Below, one piece after another: positions 38,676 to 48,005 of a DNA stretch of 64,000 nt. Numbering within the stretch: position 1 is the stretch's first letter; every line of letters starts with the position of its first letter. The notes beneath the pieces are model-generated. The model did not search any database. It saw only the letters and a program-made list of their open reading frames with translations, and was not told the origin of the DNA. The stretch spans positions 1 to 64,000 of the forward strand of contig JBDWSF010000007.1 of assembly GCA_039985655.1 (NCBI GenBank). The letters run 5' to 3'. Origin of the DNA: Postechiella sp039985655 (GTDB lineage: Bacteria > Bacteroidota > Bacteroidia > Flavobacteriales > Flavobacteriaceae). The translations under genes and the position numbers were made by a program.

Positions 38676-40283
38676 ATGATAAAAAAACTACATAACAGTA
38701 CAATTAAAATAATGTTTATAATTACGCTAATATGTTGTTGTAGTTTTAACACATATGGCCAAACCATTTATACTAACGACATGGATTATGTCATAGGAGA
38801 TGCTAAGCAGGCTTTTATTCAAAATAGAATTTCAACTGAAACTCAAGCAGACAATCTTTTAAAGGGAATGAGAAAATTAGGTGTAAATGGTATACGCATA
38901 CCAATTTTCCCCAGAGATGCTGTAACTGGGGTTGATGTTAACCCTAATAAACCCATAATGGATTATTTTTACACGAAAGCTGTAGAACAAGGGGTCCTTA
39001 TTTTTGCAAATCCAGCACAAGGAGGAGGTGGTGCAAGAATAGCAAATAATTCACTTTCAATAGCAGGTGGTGTAAATGGTGTTCAAGCAGCAACCGATGA
39101 GTTAATTGCACGAGTATTAGAGTTTTCTGATGAATATCCAGATTGCAAATGGTTAAATCCATTTAATGAAGACGGAAGAGCCACTAATAGTACTTGGAGT
39201 GTTGCCCAATATCATACAATATATGGAGCATTATACAATAATGTAAACGGTGCAGAATTAGTTGGGCCTTGCACATGGGGATTGCCTGCAGCTATTGATA
39301 TGTTTCAAAACACAAATATTGCAGATTATATAACTGTTGCTACTTCTCATAATTTAGGGTTTAATCACAATCAATGGTCCTCCTTTATTAATTTAGCAAA
39401 TGCAGAGAATTTACCTGTATGGGATTCTGAAGTAACCCATACTGATAAGTTTGGAACAGGAACACGTTTAGAAAAAGCGATAGAAAATGAAGTAGATGGG
39501 TTGGTTTTATATAATATATGGAATACCATTAGCTTAACCGATGGTTCAATAAGCTCTGGCGCACAAAATCAAATGCTTTTATATTTAAAAGATTATGAAT
39601 TGCCTGTAAATATAGCCATTAATGGTGTTGCAACACAATCAGTCACTACTTCTACAACAGTTACAAATTTAGAAGCTGCACGAGCAATAGATGGTAATAC
39701 ATCTGGTGTTTGGAATCAAGGTAACCCATCAATTTCTCATACTGTAGGAACAAACCCATGGTGGCAACTTGATCTTCAGTCAGATAAAGAGATAGGTGAA
39801 ATTCGTATATATAATAGAGCAGAAAATAGAGAAACACTTTCTAATTTTACAGTAACGGTTACTAACACGAGTGGTATAGAAGTTTTTACTAAAACGTATA
39901 TAGAGTATCCAAATCCTCTTCTAGTAATTGAAACAGGAAGTATAACAGGGCAGATTGTTAAAATTCAATTAAATGGAGAAGGCACATTGAGCATGGCAGA
40001 GGTAGAGATTTATGGGGCAAATGACTTGTTATCTACTAAAACTGAAGGTCAAATTAATTTAAATATATATCCAAATCCTATTGTAGATATATTAAATATA
40101 AGCTCTCCTATTGATGTTTTTAAAAATTATACTATTTATAATATCAATGGACAAATTATAGCTACAGAAGAAGTTAATTCAAAAGAATTGAAATTGGATT
40201 TAAGTGCGTTTTCAAAAGGAATTTACATACTTAAGCTAGAAGGTGATCTGTTTTTAAATACTCATAAGGTCATTAAAAATTAA
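38676..40283 (+). CDS. Clan GH-A-like enzyme, discoidin-type module and T9SS domain (paralogue 2)
   Basis: A 535-residue T9SS cargo. The catalytic domain (about 30-310) is very close to paralogue 1, with Glu165 in NPFNEDGRA and Glu252 in WDSEVTHT, 87 residues apart as in paralogue 1. An F5/8-type or F-type-lectin-like module follows (AINGVATQSVTTSTT, NPWWQLDLQSDKEIG, EIRIYNRAEN, about 315-450), then a type A sorting domain (IYPNPIVDILNISSP onward). The module probably anchors the enzyme to a galactan- or fucose-type glycan. The C-terminal half is almost identical in DNA to that of the next gene, 3 bp downstream. Confidence 0.62.
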   Translation: MIKKLHNSTIKIMFIITLICCCSFNTYGQTIYTNDMDYVIGDAKQAFIQNRISTETQADNLLKGMRKLGVNGIRIPIFPRDAVTGVDVNPNKPIMDYFYTKAVEQGVLIFANPAQGGGGARIANNSLSIAGGVNGVQAATDELIARVLEFSDEYPDCKWLNPFNEDGRATNSTWSVAQYHTIYGALYNNVNGAELVGPCTWGLPAAIDMFQNTNIADYITVATSHNLGFNHNQWSSFINLANAENLPVWDSEVTHTDKFGTGTRLEKAIENEVDGLVLYNIWNTISLTDGSISSGAQNQMLLYLKDYELPVNIAINGVATQSVTTSTTVTNLEAARAIDGNTSGVWNQGNPSISHTVGTNPWWQLDLQSDKEIGEIRIYNRAENRETLSNFTVTVTNTSGIEVFTKTYIEYPNPLLVIETGSITGQIVKIQLNGEGTLSMAEVEIYGANDLLSTKTEGQINLNIYPNPIVDILNISSPIDVFKNYTIYNINGQIIATEEVNSKELKLDLSAFSKGIYILKLEGDLFLNTHKVIKN

Positions 40284-40286
40284 AAG

Positions 40287-41873
40287 ATGGTTAAGAATAA
40301 AATAATATCAAGTTTTTTAATAGTTTTATCTTGTTTCTTAACAGAAATGCAAGGTCAAACTATTTATACTAATGATATGAATTATGTCATAGGAGATACT
40401 AAGCAGGCTTTTATTCAAAACAGGGTAAAGACTAATAGTCAGGCAGATAATCTTTTAAAAGCTCTTAAGACAATGAAGTTTAATGGTATACGTATACCTA
40501 TTTTTCCAAGAGATGCAACAACTGGAGTTGATGTTAATCCAGATAAAGCAGTAATGGATTATTTTTATCAACAAGCTCTATCGCAAGGATTTCTTATTTT
40601 TGCAAATCCAGCGCAAGGTGGTGGTGGTGCTCGAATTGCAAATAACTCACTTAATAATGGAGGAGGGGTAAATGGTGTACAAGCTGCAACAGACGAATTG
40701 GTTGAGAGAGTAATTGAATTTTCTAATGGATACCCAGATTGTAAATGGTTAAATCCTTTCAATGAAGATGGGAGGGCTACAAACAGTACATGGTCTGTTA
40801 GTCAAATTCATGAAGTTTATGAAAGATTATATAACCATGGCGTTAATGGAGCAGAATTAATAGGGCCTTGTACATGGGGGTTACCAGCGGGTATTGATAT
40901 GTTACAAAATACTAATATAGAAGATTATATTACTGTTGCAACGTCTCATAACTTAGGGCATCATGATAATCAATGGGACGATTTTATAGCTTTGGCAAAA
41001 GCTAGAGATTTACCTGTATGGGATTCTGAAGCAAATAATGATCCTGGTAATACTTCTGTAAATAAATTTGAGGCTGCAATAGCAAATAAAGTGGATGGTT
41101 TAGTGGTATATAATGTAGGAAATAATGTGAATTTAGATACAGGTGGAATAAATGACACTAATCTTTTTTACATGTCTAGATATTTAAAACAAAAACCTAA
41201 TCTAGCTTTAGATGGTATTGCAACGCAATCAGTAACGACTTCTACAACCGTTACAAACTTAGAAGCTGCACGAGCAATTGATGACAATACATCTGGCGTT
41301 TGGAATCAAGGTAATCCGTCAATTTCTCATACTGTTGGAACAAATCCATGGTGGCAAGTTGATCTTGGGGCTAATAAAGAGATAGGTGAGATTCGTATAT
41401 ATAATAGAGCTGAGAATAGAGAAACACTTTATAATTTCACAGTTACGGTTACAAACACGAGTGGTCTAGAAGTTTTTGCTAAAACGTATACAGAATATCC
41501 AGATCCTCTTCTAGCAATTGAAACAGGAAATATAACAGGTCAAATTGTTAAAATTCAATTGAATGGAGAAGGCACACTGAGTATGGCAGAGATACAAGTG
41601 TTTGGTATAGATGTATCTTTGTCTACTAGAATAGTAGATCAAACCAACTTAAATATATACCCAAATCCTATTGTAGATATATTAAATATAAGCTCTCCTA
41701 CTGATGTTTTTAAAAATTATACTATTTATAATATCAATGGACAAATTATAGCTACAGAAAAAGTTAATTCGAAAGAATTGAAATTAGATTTAAGTACGTT
41801 TTCAAAAGGAATTTACATGCTTAAATTAGAAGGTAATCAGTTTTTAAATACTCAAAAAATAATAAAAAATTAA
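40287..41873 (+). CDS. Clan GH-A-like enzyme, discoidin-type module and T9SS domain (paralogue 3)
   Basis: A 528-residue protein with the same layout as paralogue 2. The catalytic Glu residues are Glu160 (NPFNEDGRA) and Glu248 (WDSEANND). The barrel has diverged more from the others (LKTMKFNGIRIP, YERLYNHGVNGAEL, GHHDNQWDDFIALAK). A region after the second Glu differs too (DPGNTSVNKFEAAIANK), suggesting altered specificity. The lectin-like module and sorting domain (about 305-528) are nearly the same as in paralogue 2. It starts 3 bp after paralogue 2 and is 10 bp from paralogue 4. Confidence 0.62.
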   Translation: MVKNKIISSFLIVLSCFLTEMQGQTIYTNDMNYVIGDTKQAFIQNRVKTNSQADNLLKALKTMKFNGIRIPIFPRDATTGVDVNPDKAVMDYFYQQALSQGFLIFANPAQGGGGARIANNSLNNGGGVNGVQAATDELVERVIEFSNGYPDCKWLNPFNEDGRATNSTWSVSQIHEVYERLYNHGVNGAELIGPCTWGLPAGIDMLQNTNIEDYITVATSHNLGHHDNQWDDFIALAKARDLPVWDSEANNDPGNTSVNKFEAAIANKVDGLVVYNVGNNVNLDTGGINDTNLFYMSRYLKQKPNLALDGIATQSVTTSTTVTNLEAARAIDDNTSGVWNQGNPSISHTVGTNPWWQVDLGANKEIGEIRIYNRAENRETLYNFTVTVTNTSGLEVFAKTYTEYPDPLLAIETGNITGQIVKIQLNGEGTLSMAEIQVFGIDVSLSTRIVDQTNLNIYPNPIVDILNISSPTDVFKNYTIYNINGQIIATEKVNSKELKLDLSTFSKGIYMLKLEGNQFLNTQKIIKN

Positions 41874-41883
41874 AAATTACAGA

Positions 41884-43488
41884 ATGATTAAGTATAAAAT
41901 AGTGCTAAGTTTTACAGTGGTTATGTATTGTTTATGTTTTAGAGGCTATAGTCAGACCATATATACTAATGATATGGATTATGTTCTTGGTGATACTAAA
42001 CAAGCTTTTATAACTAATGCAATTACGACAATTGACCAAGCTGATAACCTTCTATTAGGGTTTCATAATATGGGAGTAAATGGTATTCGTATCCCTCTTT
42101 TTGGAAGAGGTGTTGATGGGGTGGATCTTAATCCTAATAAGCCAATGTTTGATTATTTTTATGTTCAAGCATTAGCTCAAGGTTTCGATATTTTTGCTAA
42201 TCCAGCACAAGGAGGTGGAGGACATAGAGTGGCTAATAATAGGCTTAATGGTAATGGTTCTAATGAAGGAGCTGAGTCTTCTGTAAATGGTGTTCAAGCA
42301 GCAACTGAGGAATTAATAGCTCGAGTAATTGAGTTTTCAGATCAATACCCAGATTGTAAATGGTTAAACCCTTTCAATGAAGATGGAAGGGCAACTAGTA
42401 GTACATGGAGTATAAGTCAAATCAATGAAATATATCAAAGACTATATAATCATGGGGTAAACGGAGCAGAGTTGATAGGACCATGTACTTGGGGGCTTCC
42501 TGCAGGTATTGATATGCTACAAAACACGAATATAGCAGATTATATAACTGTTGCAACATCGCATAATTTAGGTTTTAATCATAACCAGTGGTCTACATTT
42601 ATCTCTTTAGCTGATGCTGAAGGATTACCCGTTTGGGATTCTGAAGTGAATCATAATGATGCAAAAGGTAATGGAACACGTTTAGAAAAAGCAATAGAGA
42701 ATAACGTAGATGGGTTAGTTTTATATAATTCATGGAATACAATAAGTTTAACTACTGGTTCTGTAAATAGTGGAGGAGAAGCAATGATGGCTTTATATTT
42801 AATCCCTAAAGTTAACCTAGCTCTAAATGGAGTAGCTTCGCAATCATCAGTTGGATTTACAGGAGCAACTCCAGATAAATCTATTGATGGTAATACAAAT
42901 GGTCTTTTAACAAATAATTCTTTATCAATTACAAATGCCGAAGACAACCCTTGGTGGCAGGTTGACCTTGGTTCAAATCAAGAAATAGGAGATATTAAAG
43001 TGTTTAATAGAACTAATAGTTGTTGCACAGATAGATTAGCTAATTTCACTGTATTAGTTATAGATAATAGTGGTGCAACGGTATATTCTAAAACGTATAC
43101 AACAGCTCCTCTACCTTCAGTTATAGCAGAAACAGGTGGGGTAACAGGTCAGATTGTTAAAATTCAGGCGAATACAACAGGTGTTGCATTAAACCTAGCC
43201 GAGGTACAAGTTTTTGCACCAGAAGAAGAACTGTCAATAAAGGAAAACGAAGATTTACAAGTTTCAATATATCCTAATCCAGTTGTTGATAAGTTAAATA
43301 TAATTTCACCAAATGGAGATTTTAATAGCTATACTGTATACTCTATTAATGGACAGGAACTATTAAGTGATAAAATAAATAATGCACGTGAGATTGAGAT
43401 TAACGTAAGTGAATTTTCAAAAGGTATTTATTTATTAAAACTAAAAGGCGTTGAACATTCGAGAACGTATAAGATAGTTAAGGACTAA
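41884..43488 (+). CDS. Clan GH-A-like enzyme, F-type-lectin-like module and T9SS domain (paralogue 4)
   Basis: A 534-residue protein, the last of the tandem group. Glu166 (NPFNEDGRATSSTWS) and Glu254 (WDSEVNHN) are the predicted catalytic pair. The loop after the third strand carries a small insertion (GNGSNEGAESSVNG). The carbohydrate-binding module is a separate variant (NGVASQSSVGFTGATPDKS, NPWWQVDLGSNQEIG, FNRTNSCCTDRLANF) containing a vicinal Cys pair typical of the fucolectin fold. A type A sorting domain ends the protein (IYPNPVVDKLNIISP). A terminator follows. Confidence 0.62.
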   Translation: MIKYKIVLSFTVVMYCLCFRGYSQTIYTNDMDYVLGDTKQAFITNAITTIDQADNLLLGFHNMGVNGIRIPLFGRGVDGVDLNPNKPMFDYFYVQALAQGFDIFANPAQGGGGHRVANNRLNGNGSNEGAESSVNGVQAATEELIARVIEFSDQYPDCKWLNPFNEDGRATSSTWSISQINEIYQRLYNHGVNGAELIGPCTWGLPAGIDMLQNTNIADYITVATSHNLGFNHNQWSTFISLADAEGLPVWDSEVNHNDAKGNGTRLEKAIENNVDGLVLYNSWNTISLTTGSVNSGGEAMMALYLIPKVNLALNGVASQSSVGFTGATPDKSIDGNTNGLLTNNSLSITNAEDNPWWQVDLGSNQEIGDIKVFNRTNSCCTDRLANFTVLVIDNSGATVYSKTYTTAPLPSVIAETGGVTGQIVKIQANTTGVALNLAEVQVFAPEEELSIKENEDLQVSIYPNPVVDKLNIISPNGDFNSYTVYSINGQELLSDKINNAREIEINVSEFSKGIYLLKLKGVEHSRTYKIVKD

Positions 43489-43521
43489 ATTTAAATATAT
43501 ATAAGTAGCCATAGTTGGTGG

Positions 43522-43556
43522 ACAGCATCTTGTTTTTATAGATGCTGTTTTTTTTT
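43522..43556 (+). terminator. Rho-independent terminator
   Basis: ACAGCATCT (43522-43530) pairs with AGATGCTGT (43540-43548), followed by nine T residues. It ends the unit of paralogues 2-4. Confidence 0.75.
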
Positions 43557-43630
43557 GCTTAGAATAAAATAATAAATAAAGTTTAATCCTAAAATAACAA
43601 CGTATTAGGTGCTTTTTATTTAGGCATTGT

Positions 43631-43686
43631 GCAACATTTAGAGTCCTCAAATGAGAATTATACTCTCGCCGAAGTTGATACTTTTG
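43631..43686 (+). promoter_or_regulatory. PUL promoter site G (long downstream unit)
   Basis: GCAACATTTAGAGTCC (43631-43646) is followed directly by TCAAATGAGAA (43647-43657). TACTTTTG (43679-43686), a perfect -7 element, lies at the 32-bp spacing. The CCCC end of the 16-bp box is degenerate (GTCC). The start codon of the first gene is about 122 bp downstream. Confidence 0.6.
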
Positions 43687-43808
43687 AATTAGATGTAAAT
43701 GGTAGATGTTACGTCTATTGTTATGTTAAAAAAGAAAAGTGTTTTAAAGAGGATTAAATACAAATTAGATGTGTTTGCTCTTAGTCAAAAAATGATTAGC
43801 CTAAATAT

Positions 43809-46421
43809 ATGAATATAAAAAAACGGATTTTATTACTGTCTATAACTATAATTTTTCAGTTATCAAATTCACAAGAAACTACAGGTTTAATAAACATAGA
43901 TACCAAAAATGGGCACGCTATTAAAATAGGCTCTAGTGGGTTTAATGTTAGAATAGCCGATAAAAGTTGGAGTTATTTGCATCCAGATTTCAGAAAATCT
44001 GTTCATCAATTAAAACCAGGTTGGCTTCGCTATTTTTCAGGTACTATGGGCGATGCATTTAGTAGTGCTACCGGACAATATGATATTGATTATGCTATGA
44101 TGTTCGATCACTCTAAACAATACCTTAAAGGGTACCGGTTTACGGATGTTAAAGGGCCACATCGTATTATAGATTTGTATGATTTATTAAGTGAAATAAA
44201 TGGAAAATTAATAGTTACCGTAAATGGATTTTCTGAAACACCAGAAATGACTCTTGAACTTGCCAGATTCTGCAAAAATAATAATATTGAAGTCGCAACA
44301 TGGCAATTTTGTAACGAGCCTTATTTTTATGTGCCTCATAGAGAACGTAATTGGTGGAATAACGGATATGATTATGCAGCAAAAATGAAACCACATGCAG
44401 ACGCTATAAAATCTGTTTTTCCAGATGCATTTCTTGCTTTAAACAGTACTTGGGATGGTATTTGGGGTTTCATGAAAGAAATTAATACGTATCAAAAAGA
44501 GCATGGGGCTTATTGGAATGTGTTTTCTAAACATTCTTACGCACCTCATATAGGTAGAAGAGAGTCTGTGCAGAATGCATATAAAAGGGGAAATACAAAA
44601 TTAATTGAAGCTACTTCTCCTCTTGCAATGCAGGAAATTGAAGCTTATAATTGGGAAGATGTACCTATGGTAATCACCGAGTTTGGTGTGTGGAATAAGC
44701 CCTTAAACGGTATTTATTCTAGTATTTATAACATTGAATATGTAATGCGTCAATTACAGCATACAAACACTTGGTATGTAGGAGCTCATGAAGTGAGTAG
44801 TAAACATGTTCCTGAAATAAATATTAATGAACAAATAGAAGAAGCCTTTAAAAAAGATGTAGAACTTAAAACAGATTCTATTTTAACGGGAATAAATAGA
44901 ATGCTAGAAGGTAAGGCTTACGAGATCTATCATGATGTAACCAATCATTCAGATTTTATTTATGAATCTGATGTAGACAATGGTTTTACGGCTCCCGGAC
45001 TAGAGAATACGACTGAAGAAGGATATTACTCACAAGCCTATAGAGGTGTTGATGGGTATAATTATTTGGTTTTTACAAATAGAACTTCTGAAGCTAAAAG
45101 TTTTCATATAACCACTGATGGTATACCTTTAAATAAAGACATAGAAGTAAATTATATAACCGCAGATTCAATACAAGTTCAAAATACAAACATAAAATCT
45201 ACGGTTTATAAAAATGGAAAAATTAATATACCTTCTTTTAGCTTATCTGTAGCAAAATGGAAGTCAAAATTAATGACCAAACCTAGTAAACCAACAATTT
45301 ATAAAAGCGAAATATTATCTAACAGTATAAAGTTAACTTGGGGTAAAATTGAAAGTGTAGAGAACTATAAAATTTATTATGGTGAAAATTCAAATGATTT
45401 AAAGAAAGAAATTATTGTAAATGATGAGTCTGTTAATGAATTTGAAGTTAAAGAATTAAAAACGAATGCAACATATTACTTTAAAATGGTTGCAGAAAAT
45501 AAACAAGGTATAAGCGAATTTTCTAATCAAATTAAGATAAAAAATAATATCCCTGAAAAACCTGAAATATTTAAAACATCTAGAAGAAATAATACCGCTA
45601 CAATTTTTTGGAAAAGTGTAACGAATGCAAAAGGTTATAAATTAAAATATATAAACCAAAATACGGGTAAGGAAGTTGAGTTAGATGCCAATAATGTTTT
45701 TGGTTTTAGAGTAAAAGATTTAAAATATAATGAACCTTATCAATTTTCTATAGCAGCTTATAATGGCATGGGCATTGGTGAATTTTCAAAATCAGAAACC
45801 TTAATTTTATCAGAGAGAGTACCGCTAAGTCCAAGAAACGTTTCGGCTATAAGAGAAAATACAGGTAATGTATTGGTAAAATGGATTGAACAAGATTCTG
45901 TCTTACCTAAGACTACTTATAATGTGTATAGAGGGGAAGAACTGCATAAGTATAAAAAAATAGCAGAAGGCATAAAAGAATCTTATTTTAAAGATATTAC
46001 AGCTGATAATGGAACGATGTGTTATTATACTGTAAAAGCAGAAACTGAAGCTGGAGAAAGTAACTTTTATCCAAATACGGCAACGCTTTATACTACACAT
46101 GAAAAACATTTAATTGAAATTACCTCTATTAAAAAACAAAATGATGGATATTTACTTAAAGTTGAATTCAGTAATTTATTATTGAATAAAAACCAATATA
46201 CTTATGGTGTTAAACTTGAAAATATATCATATTTAACTGTTGAGGAGACTACAATTCAAGGAGAAAAAGAAAACATGAAAATAAATGCAAGTAATTTTGA
46301 AGTTTTTATTCCTATTGAAAAGTTAGCAAAACATTCTAAGTATAGCATTAAAGCATTTATTAATACAAATGGCAAAAGTCTTTTTAGTAAGTTGCCAAAT
46401 AAAACTATTAAAACAAATTAA
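43809..46421 (+). CDS. Clan GH-A glycosidase with fibronectin type III domains
   Basis: An 870-residue secreted protein. A signal peptide (to about 20) precedes a GH-A TIM barrel (about 25-400) with QFCNEPYFYV (Glu170, acid/base) and VITEFGVW (Glu291, nucleophile). A small beta domain follows (about 400-490, GYNYLVFTNRTSEAK), as in GH30, GH39 or GH79-type enzymes. Three fibronectin III-like domains come next (about 495-580, 585-675 and 680-775, with AATIFWKSVTNAKGYKL-type strands) and a final beta domain. There is no T9SS sorting domain. The exact family is not clear to me; an endo- or exo-galactanase is possible from the context. It is the first gene of the long unit. Confidence 0.65.
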   Translation: MNIKKRILLLSITIIFQLSNSQETTGLINIDTKNGHAIKIGSSGFNVRIADKSWSYLHPDFRKSVHQLKPGWLRYFSGTMGDAFSSATGQYDIDYAMMFDHSKQYLKGYRFTDVKGPHRIIDLYDLLSEINGKLIVTVNGFSETPEMTLELARFCKNNNIEVATWQFCNEPYFYVPHRERNWWNNGYDYAAKMKPHADAIKSVFPDAFLALNSTWDGIWGFMKEINTYQKEHGAYWNVFSKHSYAPHIGRRESVQNAYKRGNTKLIEATSPLAMQEIEAYNWEDVPMVITEFGVWNKPLNGIYSSIYNIEYVMRQLQHTNTWYVGAHEVSSKHVPEININEQIEEAFKKDVELKTDSILTGINRMLEGKAYEIYHDVTNHSDFIYESDVDNGFTAPGLENTTEEGYYSQAYRGVDGYNYLVFTNRTSEAKSFHITTDGIPLNKDIEVNYITADSIQVQNTNIKSTVYKNGKINIPSFSLSVAKWKSKLMTKPSKPTIYKSEILSNSIKLTWGKIESVENYKIYYGENSNDLKKEIIVNDESVNEFEVKELKTNATYYFKMVAENKQGISEFSNQIKIKNNIPEKPEIFKTSRRNNTATIFWKSVTNAKGYKLKYINQNTGKEVELDANNVFGFRVKDLKYNEPYQFSIAAYNGMGIGEFSKSETLILSERVPLSPRNVSAIRENTGNVLVKWIEQDSVLPKTTYNVYRGEELHKYKKIAEGIKESYFKDITADNGTMCYYTVKAETEAGESNFYPNTATLYTTHEKHLIEITSIKKQNDGYLLKVEFSNLLLNKNQYTYGVKLENISYLTVEETTIQGEKENMKINASNFEVFIPIEKLAKHSKYSIKAFINTNGKSLFSKLPNKTIKTN

Positions 46422-46463
46422 TATGTTAGTTTGTAATAATAATAAATAGAAATTATATCATTT

Positions 46464-47972
46464 ATGAATACTGTAAAATTTTTTCTATTACTAATTTTAA
46501 TAAGTTCTTGTAAAAATAATAAGGAATTAAGCAGACAAAGTACTTCCTCTAAAAAAAATCCACCTAACATCGTTTATATCTTAGCAGACGATATGGGATA
46601 CGGAGATCTTTCTGGCTTAAATCCAAATTCTGGTATTCAAACACCTAATATGGATAAAATTATTAAACAAGGAGTTTATTTTACAGATGCACATACAAAC
46701 TCATCTGTATGTACACCAACTAGATATGGTATTATGACAGGGCGTTATGCATGGAGGAGCTCATTAAAAAAAGGAGTCTTAAATGGTTATGGTAAACCAT
46801 TGATTGAAGATGATAGGCCAACTATTGCTACTTATTTAAAAGAAAATGGATACCATACAGCTTGTATAGGAAAATGGCATATTGGTACTGGACTGCAGCC
46901 TAAAGATGGTGAAGTGTCAATTATAGAGAACAAAGGAAAAAGTAATGTGGATTTTTCAAAAAAAATAAAAGATCCTACTAGTTTAGGGTTTGATTATTCA
47001 TATATAATTCCAGCCTCTTTAGATATGCCGCCATATGTGTATATAGAAAATGGAAAAGTATTAGAACTACCAACTGGTTACACGAATGGAAAGCATCAAA
47101 ATAAGTCAGGACGCGGAGTTACATGGAGAGCCGGAGAAAAAGCACCTAGTTTTGTTATTGAAAATACTTTAGATAATTTTACAAAAAAAACAGAAAATTA
47201 TATTGAGAAACAAAAAGATGCTAATAATCCTTTCTTTCTTTATTTTGCATTAACAGCGCCGCACACCCCATGGTTACCTACTGGTGATGCTGTGGGAAAA
47301 TCGAAAGCAGGACGTTATGGTGATTTTGTAACGATGGTTGATGATGCTGTAGGAGCTGTTGTAAATACGTTGAAAAAAACTGGAAAGTTGAACAATACTT
47401 TAATTATAGTTACTTCAGACAATGGCTCACATTGGAAGCCAGAAGATAAGAAAGAATATGCGCATCGTGCAAATTTCATTTATAAAGGTCAGAAAGCAGA
47501 TATTTATGAAGGAGGTCATAGAGTACCTTATATTGCTCAATGGCCAGGGGTTATTCCTGCGGGTCATAAATCTAACCAAATACTATGTACAACAGATTTA
47601 TTTTCTACGTTATCAGGGATATTAAATAATCCAGCAATTGAAAATGGAGCAGAAGATAGTTATAATCTTTGGTCTGCGTATATTTCTAAAAAAGTGGAAC
47701 CTATTAGAGAAGCTATTGTGCATCATTCTTACAGTGGTATGTTTTCAATAAGAAAAAACAAATGGAAGTACACTCCTAATTTAGGATCTGGAGGTTTTTC
47801 AAAACCTAAATCGGTTGAGGCTAAAGAAAATCAAGCACCCGGGACTTTATATGATATGTTTCAAGATCCCGAAGAAAAAAATAATCTTTACAAAAAGTTT
47901 CCTTTAGTAGTAAAAGAATTAGATACACTTTTAGAAAAGTATAAAACTCAAGGATATAGTAATAAATTATAA
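46464..47972 (+). CDS. Sulfatase (S1 family) lipoprotein with CTPTR motif
   Basis: A 502-residue lipoprotein (lipobox LISSC, Cys16). Metal ligands are in NIVYILADDMGYGDL. The modification motif reads CTPTRYGIMTGRYAWR with Cys83, so Thr86 stands where Ser or Ala is usual. GKWHIGTG and TSDNGS are the other active-site motifs. It is predicted to desulfate galactan oligosaccharides after import or at the surface. It starts 42 bp after the GH-A gene and is 33 bp before the GH97-like gene. The subfamily is not certain. Confidence 0.88.
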   Translation: MNTVKFFLLLILISSCKNNKELSRQSTSSKKNPPNIVYILADDMGYGDLSGLNPNSGIQTPNMDKIIKQGVYFTDAHTNSSVCTPTRYGIMTGRYAWRSSLKKGVLNGYGKPLIEDDRPTIATYLKENGYHTACIGKWHIGTGLQPKDGEVSIIENKGKSNVDFSKKIKDPTSLGFDYSYIIPASLDMPPYVYIENGKVLELPTGYTNGKHQNKSGRGVTWRAGEKAPSFVIENTLDNFTKKTENYIEKQKDANNPFFLYFALTAPHTPWLPTGDAVGKSKAGRYGDFVTMVDDAVGAVVNTLKKTGKLNNTLIIVTSDNGSHWKPEDKKEYAHRANFIYKGQKADIYEGGHRVPYIAQWPGVIPAGHKSNQILCTTDLFSTLSGILNNPAIENGAEDSYNLWSAYISKKVEPIREAIVHHSYSGMFSIRKNKWKYTPNLGSGGFSKPKSVEAKENQAPGTLYDMFQDPEEKNNLYKKFPLVVKELDTLLEKYKTQGYSNKL

Positions 47973-48005
47973 ATTAAATTTAATAATTTCAATACATCTT
48001 TATTT

